A program made the position numbers and the translations under genes. A stretch of 18,842 bases of DNA from an uncultured Faecalibacterium sp. (GTDB lineage Bacteria; Bacillota; Clostridia; Oscillospirales; Ruminococcaceae). Shown here piece by piece: positions 7,032 to 13,075 of the stretch. Location of the stretch: assembly GCA_934518555.1 (NCBI GenBank), contig CAKSXW010000038.1:1-18842 (forward strand). The letters are read 5' to 3'. Each line of letters starts with the position of its first letter. Position 1 is the stretch's first letter. A model generated the notes under the pieces. It made no database searches. It saw only the letters and a list, made by a program, of their open reading frames with translations, and was not told where the DNA came from.

Positions 7032-8129
7032 TTAAGAGAAGTCCTGGGCGGTGGTCACTTCCACCATCTCGGTGCAGTAGGGCTTGAAGGCCTCCTTCAC
7101 TGCTGCCAGGTCCAGACCCAGAGCCTGGGCCGTCTCGGTGTTGATGGTAACGATGCCGTTGTCAAAGGTCTGGCAGGGCATCTCAGCGGCACTCTTGCCG
7201 TCGCAAAGGATCTGGGCCACCATGTCGGCGGTGGCCTCCCCCAGCTGGACGTAGTCCACGCCGTAGCCCACAAAAGCACCGTTCAGGGCAAAGCTGTCAG
7301 CTCCGGTGTAGTGCTGCACTCCGGCCTCGGCAAAGGCTTCGTAGATGGACAGCTCTGCGGTCATGATGGTGTTGTCGGTGGGGGTAAACACTGCCTTGAC
7401 CCCGGCAGCAATGAGTGCTTCGGCGGCCATCTGCACCTCGGCGGTGGTGGTGCCGTTCTTTTCAATGTAGCGGATGCCCTTTTGGTCGCAGAAGGCCTTG
7501 GCATCGGCAATGGCCTGGGTGGAGGAATCCTGGCTCAGGTCGTACAGCAGGCCAATGGTGTCGATGTCCGGGTTCACCGCCAGGATCAGGTTCATGATAG
7601 CATCGGTGTTCAGGGCGTCGGAGGTGCCGGTCATGTTCTCGTCCCCCTCAAACCCGGCAGCGGCAGGGTCGGTGACGGCGGAGTAGATCACCGGGATCTC
7701 CGTATCCTCCACGGCAGCCAGCATGGTGGCGGCGGTGGGGGTGGCCACTGCCACAATGGCGTCCACCCCGTCGGCCACCAGGTCGGCACCGATCTGGTTC
7801 AGGTTGGTCTGGTCTGCCTGGGCATTGGCGTAGTAATCGGCGTAGTCAAAGGTGACCCCCCTCTCCTGGCCCAGGGCATCCAACCGGCTTTCCACCGAGG
7901 CCACGATCTGGTTCAGAGAGGCATGATCCACGTAGTTGACGATGCCCACCTTAAAGGTCTTGCCCGTGGCAGCGGCACTGCCGGAGGCGGCAGCGGAGGA
8001 GACCGCTGCGCTGGAGGCGGTGCTCCCGGCGGAGCTGCCGCAGCCGGTAAGTGCCAGGGCAGAGGCAGCAGAGGCGGCCAGGGCGGCCTTCAGGAAGCTG
8101 CGGCGAGAGATCATGTTCAGGTTTTTCAT
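7032..8129 (-). CDS. trpX: ABC transporter substrate-binding lipoprotein (TrpX-like)
   Basis: A 365-residue extracytoplasmic binding protein of the ABC substrate-binding family typified by YckB/TrpX. The N-terminus holds a twin-arginine-like motif (SRRSFLK, residues 8-14), a hydrophobic alanine-rich core, and a lipobox LTGC with the lipid-accepting Cys30. A Ser/Ala-rich linker (31-56) follows. The mature domain begins KTFKVGIVNYVDHASLNQIVASV, the usual first strand and helix of this periplasmic-binding fold. It continues with GADLVADGVDAIVAVATPTA and PVIYSAVTDP. The ribosome binding site is AAAGGAG. It is the first gene after the UGG T-box, so tryptophan (or an indole-type precursor) is the inferred ligand. 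A repeat element follows immediately. Confidence 0.9.
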   Translation of the reverse strand: MKNLNMISRRSFLKAALAASAASALALTGCGSSAGSTASSAAVSSAAASGSAAATGKTFKVGIVNYVDHASLNQIVASVESRLDALGQERGVTFDYADYYANAQADQTNLNQIGADLVADGVDAIVAVATPTAATMLAAVEDTEIPVIYSAVTDPAAAGFEGDENMTGTSDALNTDAIMNLILAVNPDIDTIGLLYDLSQDSSTQAIADAKAFCDQKGIRYIEKNGTTTAEVQMAAEALIAAGVKAVFTPTDNTIMTAELSIYEAFAEAGVQHYTGADSFALNGAFVGYGVDYVQLGEATADMVAQILCDGKSAAEMPCQTFDNGIVTINTETAQALGLDLAAVKEAFKPYCTEMVEVTTAQDFS

Positions 8130-8179
8130 AGTAGGTACTCCTTTCCCGGAGCGGGCGGCCCAAAAAATTATAAATAATT

Positions 8180-8212
8180 AAAAGACCCGCTCCCTTTGCG
8201 GGACGGGTCTTA
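8180..8212 (-). terminator. Second terminator-like hairpin between Trp T-box and trpX
   Basis: Read on the minus strand, AAGACCCGTCCC (8211-8200) pairs with GGGAGCGGGTCTT (8194-8182) around GCAAA, with one bulged base. It is followed by TTTTAATTATTT. It sits only 4 nt beyond the T run of the T-box terminator. It has the form of an intrinsic terminator but with an interrupted U tract, so it could be a reserve terminator, an attenuator or a 5'-end stabiliser. Confidence 0.6.
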
Positions 8213-8215
8213 ACG

Positions 8216-8259
8216 AAAAACGACCCTGTCCCTGTGTGTTATCCACAAGGACAGGATCG
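8216..8259 (-). terminator. Rho-independent terminator of the Trp T-box
   Basis: On the minus strand CGATCCTGTCC (8259-8249) pairs with GGACAGGGTCG (8231-8221), extended by GTG/CAC, and is followed by TTTTT (8220-8216). It competes with the antiterminator formed by the T-box sequence at 8287-8273. Confidence 0.88.
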
Positions 8260-8496
8260 GTACAATACGATTCTGCGGTGCCACCTTGCTTGCTCTGCGT
8301 TTGCGTGCAGAGCCTCTCACGGAGAGCCAACACTCCCCTGCCCTGTAACGGAGGCTTCCGTCCCAAGCTACTAGGGGTCTACCCCGTTTGCCCGGCCCTC
8401 GGCGGCCCACGAAACTCTGCCCCGCTGCCGCCCGTTTTCACTGTCCGGGCTCACTGGAGATGCGCTGTGCAGGTTCTCTTCCGCCTCATCGGTTTA
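8216..8496 (-). promoter_or_regulatory. T-box riboswitch, tryptophan (UGG specifier), upstream of trpX
   Basis: Read on the minus strand, stem I is closed by GGCGG (8485-8481) and CCGCC (8405-8401). The AG-bulge and distal loop read CAGTGAGCCCGGACAG then TGAAAACGGGC. The specifier loop on the 3' side has GTTTCG followed by TGG at 8409-8407. The T-box sequence AAGGTGGCACCGCAG is at 8287-8273. The base after TGG is C, which pairs with G73, the discriminator of bacterial tRNA-Trp, so codon and discriminator agree. A terminator follows at 8259-8216. The expected behaviour is that uncharged tRNA-Trp switches on the transporter operon. The leader is about 280 nt. Confidence 0.93.
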
Positions 8497-8501
8497 TCTG
8501 C

Positions 8502-8529
8502 ATTATACACTTTATCCTCATAAAGTCAA
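8502..8529 (-). promoter_or_regulatory. Promoter of the trpXYZ operon
   Basis: Minus strand TTGACT (8529-8524), five of six -35 matches, is followed after 16 bp by a perfect TATAAT (8507-8502). The start point falls near 8496, just before stem I of the T-box. Confidence 0.87.
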
Positions 8530-8568
8530 GGGGCAATTTAAAATTTTTTTGAGGGGGCCTTTTCAAAG

Positions 8569-10956
8569 TCACACTTTGGCCGTCCGACGCTTGCGCCAGA
8601 CGAACCAGGCGGTGTAGGCCAGCCACACCGGAATGGCTGCCATGGTCACCGGGCGACTCAAGTCCAGCCCGGCGGCCTGGTATACAAAGTCGATGGTGTT
8701 TTCCCCAGCCGGGCACCGCACTGCCATGAGGCCCTGGTCCACCTCCAGGATGGGAGCCGCCTCCCCGTTGACATAGGCGGTAAAGCCGTCGTCGTAGGGC
8801 ACTGAGAAGAACACCAGGTTCTCTTTGTCCAGGGTGATCTGGGCGTGGAAGCCGGAATTGTTCATCTGGAACACCGAGCAGGCATGGGCCCGGCGGTCGG
8901 CGCAGTCCTGGGTGTAGCCCTGGTAATCCAGGGTATCCAGCAGCTGGTCCGGCAGCGGATCCAGCAGGTCGGCGCAGGCTGGGATATCCTCCTCCTGCAG
9001 CACCAGAGCCCGCATCAGCAGGTTGGAACGATGGGTCTTGTTCAGCTGCTGGTAGATCTGCTGGGTGACATAGTAATCATAGGTAAAGCCCATGGGCACG
9101 TAATTTTTGTTGCGGTACAGCGCAAAGCCGTCCACTTCTCCCTCATAGGCCCAGCCTTCGTCTGCCTCGCTTTCAAAGGCAGCCTGATGCTCCGGGGTGG
9201 TAAGGAGGTATTCCACGCTCAGCAGCCCTCGCAGGGCGTAGTTGGACAGCTCCGGCTCACTGCGGACATCCCGTTTGACCCCCAAAGCCGGGTAAAAGCT
9301 CAGGATGCTGGGAGCGGCGGTGCTGCCAAAATACTGCAGGCAGCTTTTGTCCAGCCACACCCCGATGTTGTCGTGGAGCTTATAGGTATCCACCCGGTAG
9401 CTGCCCTCTGGCAGGTCCTGCTTCAGCAGCAGGGCGTTGTTGTCCTGCTCCACTAAATCGTTGTCGGTGTACCACTGGCCAAACTTGCCAATGCCGATGT
9501 GCACCATGCTGAACACCACTGCAAAGGCCAGCACCGCCGCCGTCATCCGCTGGGCAAAGCGGCCGTCTGCCCTCCACTGCTGGCACACATACCGATACAG
9601 CAGCAGCCCCACCAGGCCAAAGCCCAGCACTGCAAAATACTGGCCCGGGTTCTTCAGCACTCCCAGGCTCCAACTGCCGCTGTCCTGGTCCTTGACCGGT
9701 ACCAGGGCAAAGGCCAGAGTGGCCAGCATCACCCAGCTGAGGCCCCGGGCCGGGGCGTCCAGGTCGGTGTTGTGGTCCTCCAGGGCGTTGACGGTCATGG
9801 CACTGAGGATCAGCACCGGCATATAATACCAGCGAGCATAGTAGCTGGAGTTTAGGGCATAAAAGGCACTGTTCAGGATGGGCACCAGGGCAAACACGGC
9901 GCAGGTGGCCACGATGCGCTTTTTGCTGTCCCCACGCCGGGACCGCCAGTAGGCCAACGCACCTGCCAGGCTGCACAGGGGCAGATAGGCTGTCATGCTG
10001 GTCCACTTGATGACCCCCTCTGACCAGATAGAGGTAAGGTAGGGGGAATCCGGCGGCATCACCCAGCTCAACAGGATGGCCAGGTACTGCTGCACCTTGC
10101 TGTAGGTCAAAAAGCCCCACCCGGAGGAAAGGTCGATGGTGCGAGGGTTCTGCAGCAAGCTCAGCACTGCCGGCACCAGCAGCAGGCAGCCCATGGCCAC
10201 CCCCAGCAGGGTCTCGAAGGCCAGGTGCACAAACCGCCGCACCGTGAGCCGATACTCCCCCGTACTGAGCTTGCACACAAAGTAGATGACCAGGAACACC
10301 GCCTGCCCCACAAAAAAGAAGTAGTTGTTCAGCAGGTTCACCGCCACCCAAAAGGCAAACAGCCCGTGACGGCGGCGGTACATGGCCTCATCCAGGGCCC
10401 ACAGCAGGTAGGGGAACAGGGCCACCACATCCACAAAGTGGTTGAAGAACACGTTATATACTGCAAAGCCGGAAAGGGCGTACAGGCAGGCACCCAGTAC
10501 CGCATAATCCAGTTTTTTTACATAGCGGCGCAGATACAGGTAGGCACCGCCGCCAGCCACCGCAAACTTCAGCACCAGCAGCGGCACCATCAGATAGGGC
10601 ACCCAGCTCTGGGGGAACAGCAGCGAGAACCAGAAAAAAGGCGAACCGTAAAGGTAAAAGGAATAGGCATTCATCACACCGCTGCCCAGGTCTGTGGCCC
10701 AGGAAAAGGTGTTGTGGGGTGCCCCGGCCAGGGGACTGTCCGGGTAACCGGCCCCTTTAAAAAAGCCGTTCATATACCGATAAAAGCTGATCTGCTGGCT
10801 GTTAAAGTCCCCGGCGTAGTGGAAAAAGCCACCATCCAGGATATAAAAGGGCAGAAAGAACACTGCCGCCGCCAGGGCGCACAGGGCCACTGCACGCCAG
10901 AACTGGTCCTTTTGTTGTGCCGGCTGCAGCAGCCGGGTCCGATCCGATCGTTCCAT
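8569..10956 (-). CDS. YfhO-family polytopic membrane protein
   Basis: A 795-residue membrane protein of the YfhO family (bacterial membrane protein YfhO, GT-C-like). About a dozen hydrophobic helices span roughly residues 25-480. The first extracytoplasmic loop (YILDGGFFHYAGDFNSQQISFYRYM) contains the acidic/aromatic 'GDFNSQ' patch typical of the family. The segment from about 490 to 760 is mostly soluble and likely extracellular (SYRVDTYKLHDNIGVWLDKS, the conserved YfhO core, and a beta-rich end FFSVPYDDGFTAYVNGE). A last helix and a basic tail (WRKRRTAKV) follow. Relatives in Bacillus and Listeria take part in glycosylating teichoic acids. The ATG at 10956 with AGAAGG upstream is preferred over an in-frame GTG seven codons earlier. 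It appears monocistronic. Confidence 0.9.
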   Translation of the reverse strand: MERSDRTRLLQPAQQKDQFWRAVALCALAAAVFFLPFYILDGGFFHYAGDFNSQQISFYRYMNGFFKGAGYPDSPLAGAPHNTFSWATDLGSGVMNAYSFYLYGSPFFWFSLLFPQSWVPYLMVPLLVLKFAVAGGGAYLYLRRYVKKLDYAVLGACLYALSGFAVYNVFFNHFVDVVALFPYLLWALDEAMYRRRHGLFAFWVAVNLLNNYFFFVGQAVFLVIYFVCKLSTGEYRLTVRRFVHLAFETLLGVAMGCLLLVPAVLSLLQNPRTIDLSSGWGFLTYSKVQQYLAILLSWVMPPDSPYLTSIWSEGVIKWTSMTAYLPLCSLAGALAYWRSRRGDSKKRIVATCAVFALVPILNSAFYALNSSYYARWYYMPVLILSAMTVNALEDHNTDLDAPARGLSWVMLATLAFALVPVKDQDSGSWSLGVLKNPGQYFAVLGFGLVGLLLYRYVCQQWRADGRFAQRMTAAVLAFAVVFSMVHIGIGKFGQWYTDNDLVEQDNNALLLKQDLPEGSYRVDTYKLHDNIGVWLDKSCLQYFGSTAAPSILSFYPALGVKRDVRSEPELSNYALRGLLSVEYLLTTPEHQAAFESEADEGWAYEGEVDGFALYRNKNYVPMGFTYDYYVTQQIYQQLNKTHRSNLLMRALVLQEEDIPACADLLDPLPDQLLDTLDYQGYTQDCADRRAHACSVFQMNNSGFHAQITLDKENLVFFSVPYDDGFTAYVNGEAAPILEVDQGLMAVRCPAGENTIDFVYQAAGLDLSRPVTMAAIPVWLAYTAWFVWRKRRTAKV

Positions 10957-11011
10957 GGAACCTTCTTTCTCCCCCACCGGAGGATGGAAATAGATTTTGT
11001 TGGATGCCCCT

Positions 11012-11020
11012 AGTATACCA
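11012..11020 (-). promoter_or_regulatory. Possible extended -10 promoter of the yfhO-like gene
   Basis: On the minus strand TGGTATACT (11020-11012) forms an extended -10 (TG-N-TATACT), about 56 nt before the ATG at 10956. No good -35 is visible at the proper distance, only a T run, so confidence is moderate. Confidence 0.5.
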
Positions 11021-11063
11021 CGCCCCGGCCCTCAAAAAAAGGACGGTTCTTTTCCCCAGGGGC

Positions 11064-11092
11064 TTGACAAGGGGCCGCCGGGCAGGTATGGT
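11064..11092 (+). promoter_or_regulatory. Promoter of the YfbR-like gene
   Basis: A perfect TTGACA (11064-11069) is followed after 17 bp by TATGGT (11087-11092, four of six). Transcription would begin near 11099, leaving a leader of about 22 nt with GGGAGGT before the ATG at 11121. It is divergent from the yfhO-like gene. Confidence 0.65.
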
Positions 11093-11120
11093 GAAGAAAA
11101 ACACCTGGGAGGTCTTTGTG

Positions 11121-11714
11121 ATGCTGTACCCCTTCAACGCCCTGCTGGCCCGTATGAAGTATATCACCCGTTGGAGCCTGATGCACTCCACCCGGGCCGA
11201 ATCCCTCAGCGAGCACACCTGTGACACGGCCCTGCTGGCCCACACCCTCTGCCTGATCGCCCGGCAGTACACCGGCACCCCCTGCCGCCCCAAAACCGTG
11301 GCGGTGGCGGCACTGTACCACGACGCCCCGGAGATCATTACCGGGGATATGCCCACCCCGGTAAAATACCGGAACCCGGCCCTCCGGGACGCCTACAAAG
11401 CCCTGGAACGAGAGAGCGTCCGGAGCATGGCCGGGCTGCTGCCGCCGGAGCTGAGCCAGGAGATCTTCCCCTTTATTTCCGGAGAACTGCTGACCCCGGA
11501 GGAGACCCGGCTGCTGAAGGCCGCCGACCGGCTCAGTGCGCTGATCAAGTGCATGGAGGAGCAGCGAGCCGGCAACCACGAGTTTGACGCCGCCCTGGCC
11601 CAGCAGCAGGCAGCCCTTCAGGCCATGCACTGCCCGGAGGCAGATTGGTTCATGGCCCACTGCCTGCCCTGCTACACCCAGAACCTGGACGAGCTGACCC
11701 AGCCGGAGGGGTGA
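11121..11714 (+). CDS. YfbR-like HD-domain 5'-deoxynucleotidase
   Basis: A 197-residue HD-domain phosphohydrolase closely resembling YfbR, which removes phosphate from deoxyribonucleoside 5'-monophosphates in the cytoplasm. Metal ligands by the YfbR pattern are H32 (LSEHTCD), H67-D68 (LYHDAPEIITGDMPTPVKY) and D136 (AADRLSALIKC). The substrate-side R17-W18 (YITRWSL) is also present. The length matches E. coli YfbR (199). The frame is open upstream to 10917, but the earlier ATG at 11089 lies inside the -10 element. The start at 11121 has GGGAGGT at the right distance. It is convergent with dusB. Confidence 0.88.
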   Translation: MLYPFNALLARMKYITRWSLMHSTRAESLSEHTCDTALLAHTLCLIARQYTGTPCRPKTVAVAALYHDAPEIITGDMPTPVKYRNPALRDAYKALERESVRSMAGLLPPELSQEIFPFISGELLTPEETRLLKAADRLSALIKCMEEQRAGNHEFDAALAQQQAALQAMHCPEADWFMAHCLPCYTQNLDELTQPEG

Positions 11715-11730
11715 TCTTTCGCTTTTTTGC

Positions 11731-11759
11731 AAAAAGGGGCAGCAGCCTCGCCCTGTTTT
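11731..11759. terminator. Possible shared terminator of the YfbR-like gene and dusB
   Basis: AAAAAGGGGC (11731-11740) can pair with GCCCTGTTTT around AGCAGCCTC, with T on the plus side and the mirrored A run on the minus side. It overlaps the dusB stop codon. The stem is imperfect. A small CTTTTT/AAAAAG palindrome lies just before it. Confidence 0.4.
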
Positions 11760-12777
11760 ATGGGAAGGGCACTTCCCGTTCATCGTCGGGGTCCAGGCCA
11801 GCCTTGCGCTGCTCCGCAAACACGGCGGTGATCAGCTCCTCCAGGTCCTCCAGATGGCTCAGGGTGCAGCAGTACCGACGCAGGTTGGCTGCCCCCTTCA
11901 GGCCCTTCATATAATGGATAGCCTGAGCACGGGCCTGAGGCATGGCCACAAACTCGCCCTTTTGCTCCACCATCTCCTCCACCTGCCGCCGCAAAGCGTT
12001 CATCCGGGCCTGCAGGTTGGGGGCCTTGGGGGCAGGCAGGCCCTCCAGGGCTGCATTCACCTGCTCAAAAAGCCAGGGGTCCCCCAGGGCTCCCCGGGCG
12101 ATCATAACGCCGTCGCAGCCGGTGGCCTGCATCATGTGCAAAGCATCCTCTGCCGAGTGGATGTCGCCGTTGCCCAGCACCGGGATCTTGACAGCATCCT
12201 TCACCCGGGCAATGATGTCCAGGTCGATGCCCGGGGTATACATCTGCTCCCGGGTACGGGCATGGACTGCCACCAGCACCGCTCCGGCCTGCTGGCAGGC
12301 TTTGGCGCACTCCACAGCGGTCACATGGTCGGCGTCCCAGCCCTTTCGCATTTTTACCGTGACCGGACGCTGGCTGTGGGCCACCACCTGCTCCACGATG
12401 CGGCCGCAGCGGTCCGGGTCCAGCATCAGCTTGCTGCCGGCACCGCCGGAGACGATCTTCGGGGCCGGGCAGCCCATGTTAATATCCACAAAGTCAAAGT
12501 CGTACTGCTGGATGGCGGCGGTGGCCTCTCCCATGATCTCCGGCACCTCGCCAAAGATCTGCACCCCGTAGGGTGCCCCATTGGGCTCTGCCTTCAGCAG
12601 GCTGACGGTCTTGTGGTCCCCGTACACCAGGGCCCGGCTGGACACCATCTCGCTGACGGTAAAGCCTGCCCCATGCTCTGCCATCAGCCGACGGCAGGCA
12701 GCGTCTGTAAAACCTGCCATGGGGCCAAACACGGCCCGATGGGGCAGGGTGATATTGCCGATCTTCAAAGGTTCCAT
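11758..12777 (-). CDS. dusB: tRNA-dihydrouridine synthase
   Basis: A 339-residue FMN-dependent enzyme that reduces uridine to dihydrouridine in the tRNA D-loop, using NADPH. The TIM barrel begins LKIGNITLPHRAVFGPMAGFTD, the hallmark of DusB-type enzymes. The catalytic cysteine is C103 in NMGCPAPKI. Downstream are the flavin-binding PVTVKMRKGW, the HARTREQMY loop, GNGDI, and the MIARGALGDPW phosphate-binding motif. A helical RNA-binding C-terminus follows. The frame can be extended eleven codons to a TTG, but the ATG at 12777 with AAGGAG seven bases upstream is clearly the start. No convincing promoter was found in the repeat-rich spacer upstream. Confidence 0.95.
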   Translation of the reverse strand: MEPLKIGNITLPHRAVFGPMAGFTDAACRRLMAEHGAGFTVSEMVSSRALVYGDHKTVSLLKAEPNGAPYGVQIFGEVPEIMGEATAAIQQYDFDFVDINMGCPAPKIVSGGAGSKLMLDPDRCGRIVEQVVAHSQRPVTVKMRKGWDADHVTAVECAKACQQAGAVLVAVHARTREQMYTPGIDLDIIARVKDAVKIPVLGNGDIHSAEDALHMMQATGCDGVMIARGALGDPWLFEQVNAALEGLPAPKAPNLQARMNALRRQVEEMVEQKGEFVAMPQARAQAIHYMKGLKGAANLRRYCCTLSHLEDLEELITAVFAEQRKAGLDPDDEREVPFP

Positions 12778-12869
12778 GGGTTCTCCTTGTATCTGTTTTG
12801 GGGTAGACAATTTGGAATGCCCTCCGTTTCACTCTGGGCATATTCAGCGGAAAAATTATTTTTTATTTC

Positions 12870-12921
12870 GCAATTCTGGAAAATCTGCGGATTTTCCAGA
12901 ATTGCCTTTTCACGGGAGGGG
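12870..12921. repeat. 16-bp perfect palindrome plus shared 15-nt motif
   Basis: GCAATTCTGGAAAATC (12870-12885) and GATTTTCCAGAATTGC (12890-12905) form a perfect 16-bp stem around TGCG. TTTTCACGGGAGGGG (12907-12921) follows, identical to 6817-6831. The palindrome has no T run after it on the plus strand and only an interrupted A/T stretch on the minus side, so it is not a normal terminator. Confidence 0.7.
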
Positions 12922-12948
12922 ATTTCTCGATGGCTGCTGCTTGTCTGC

Positions 12949-13010
12949 ACCCTCATCCGTCTGCTCACTGTGTTCGCATCCACCTTCCCTCCGGCTGGGG
13001 GAAGGCTTTT
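12949..13010. repeat. Degenerate copy of the left half of the 6897-7026 element
   Basis: ACCCTCATCCGTC at the left, then CCACCTTCCC and GGGGGAAGG (hairpin 12983-13005), then CTTTTT. Order and wording parallel ACCCTCTCCGTCA, CCACCTCCCCC, GGGGGAGG in the element at 6897. The right half is absent. It lies in the 247-nt dusB-argS spacer. Confidence 0.5.
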
Positions 13011-13024
13011 TCTCCATACACCGT

Positions 13025-13063
13025 AAAAAGGGGCTGTTGCGCCAAATGCTGTGCAACAGCCCC
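13025..13063 (-). terminator. Terminator of the ddl-murI-DUF1934-argS operon
   Basis: On the minus strand GGGGCTGTTGC (13063-13053) pairs perfectly with GCAACAGCCCC (13040-13030), followed by TTTTT (13029-13025). It lies 13 nt after the argS stop. Confidence 0.9.
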
Positions 13064-13075
13064 TGTGGTTTTATG

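Noticed and set aside
12490..12510. Possible second catalytic domain or frameshift in dusB
   Set aside because: The frame is continuous with all motifs in order and the expected length.
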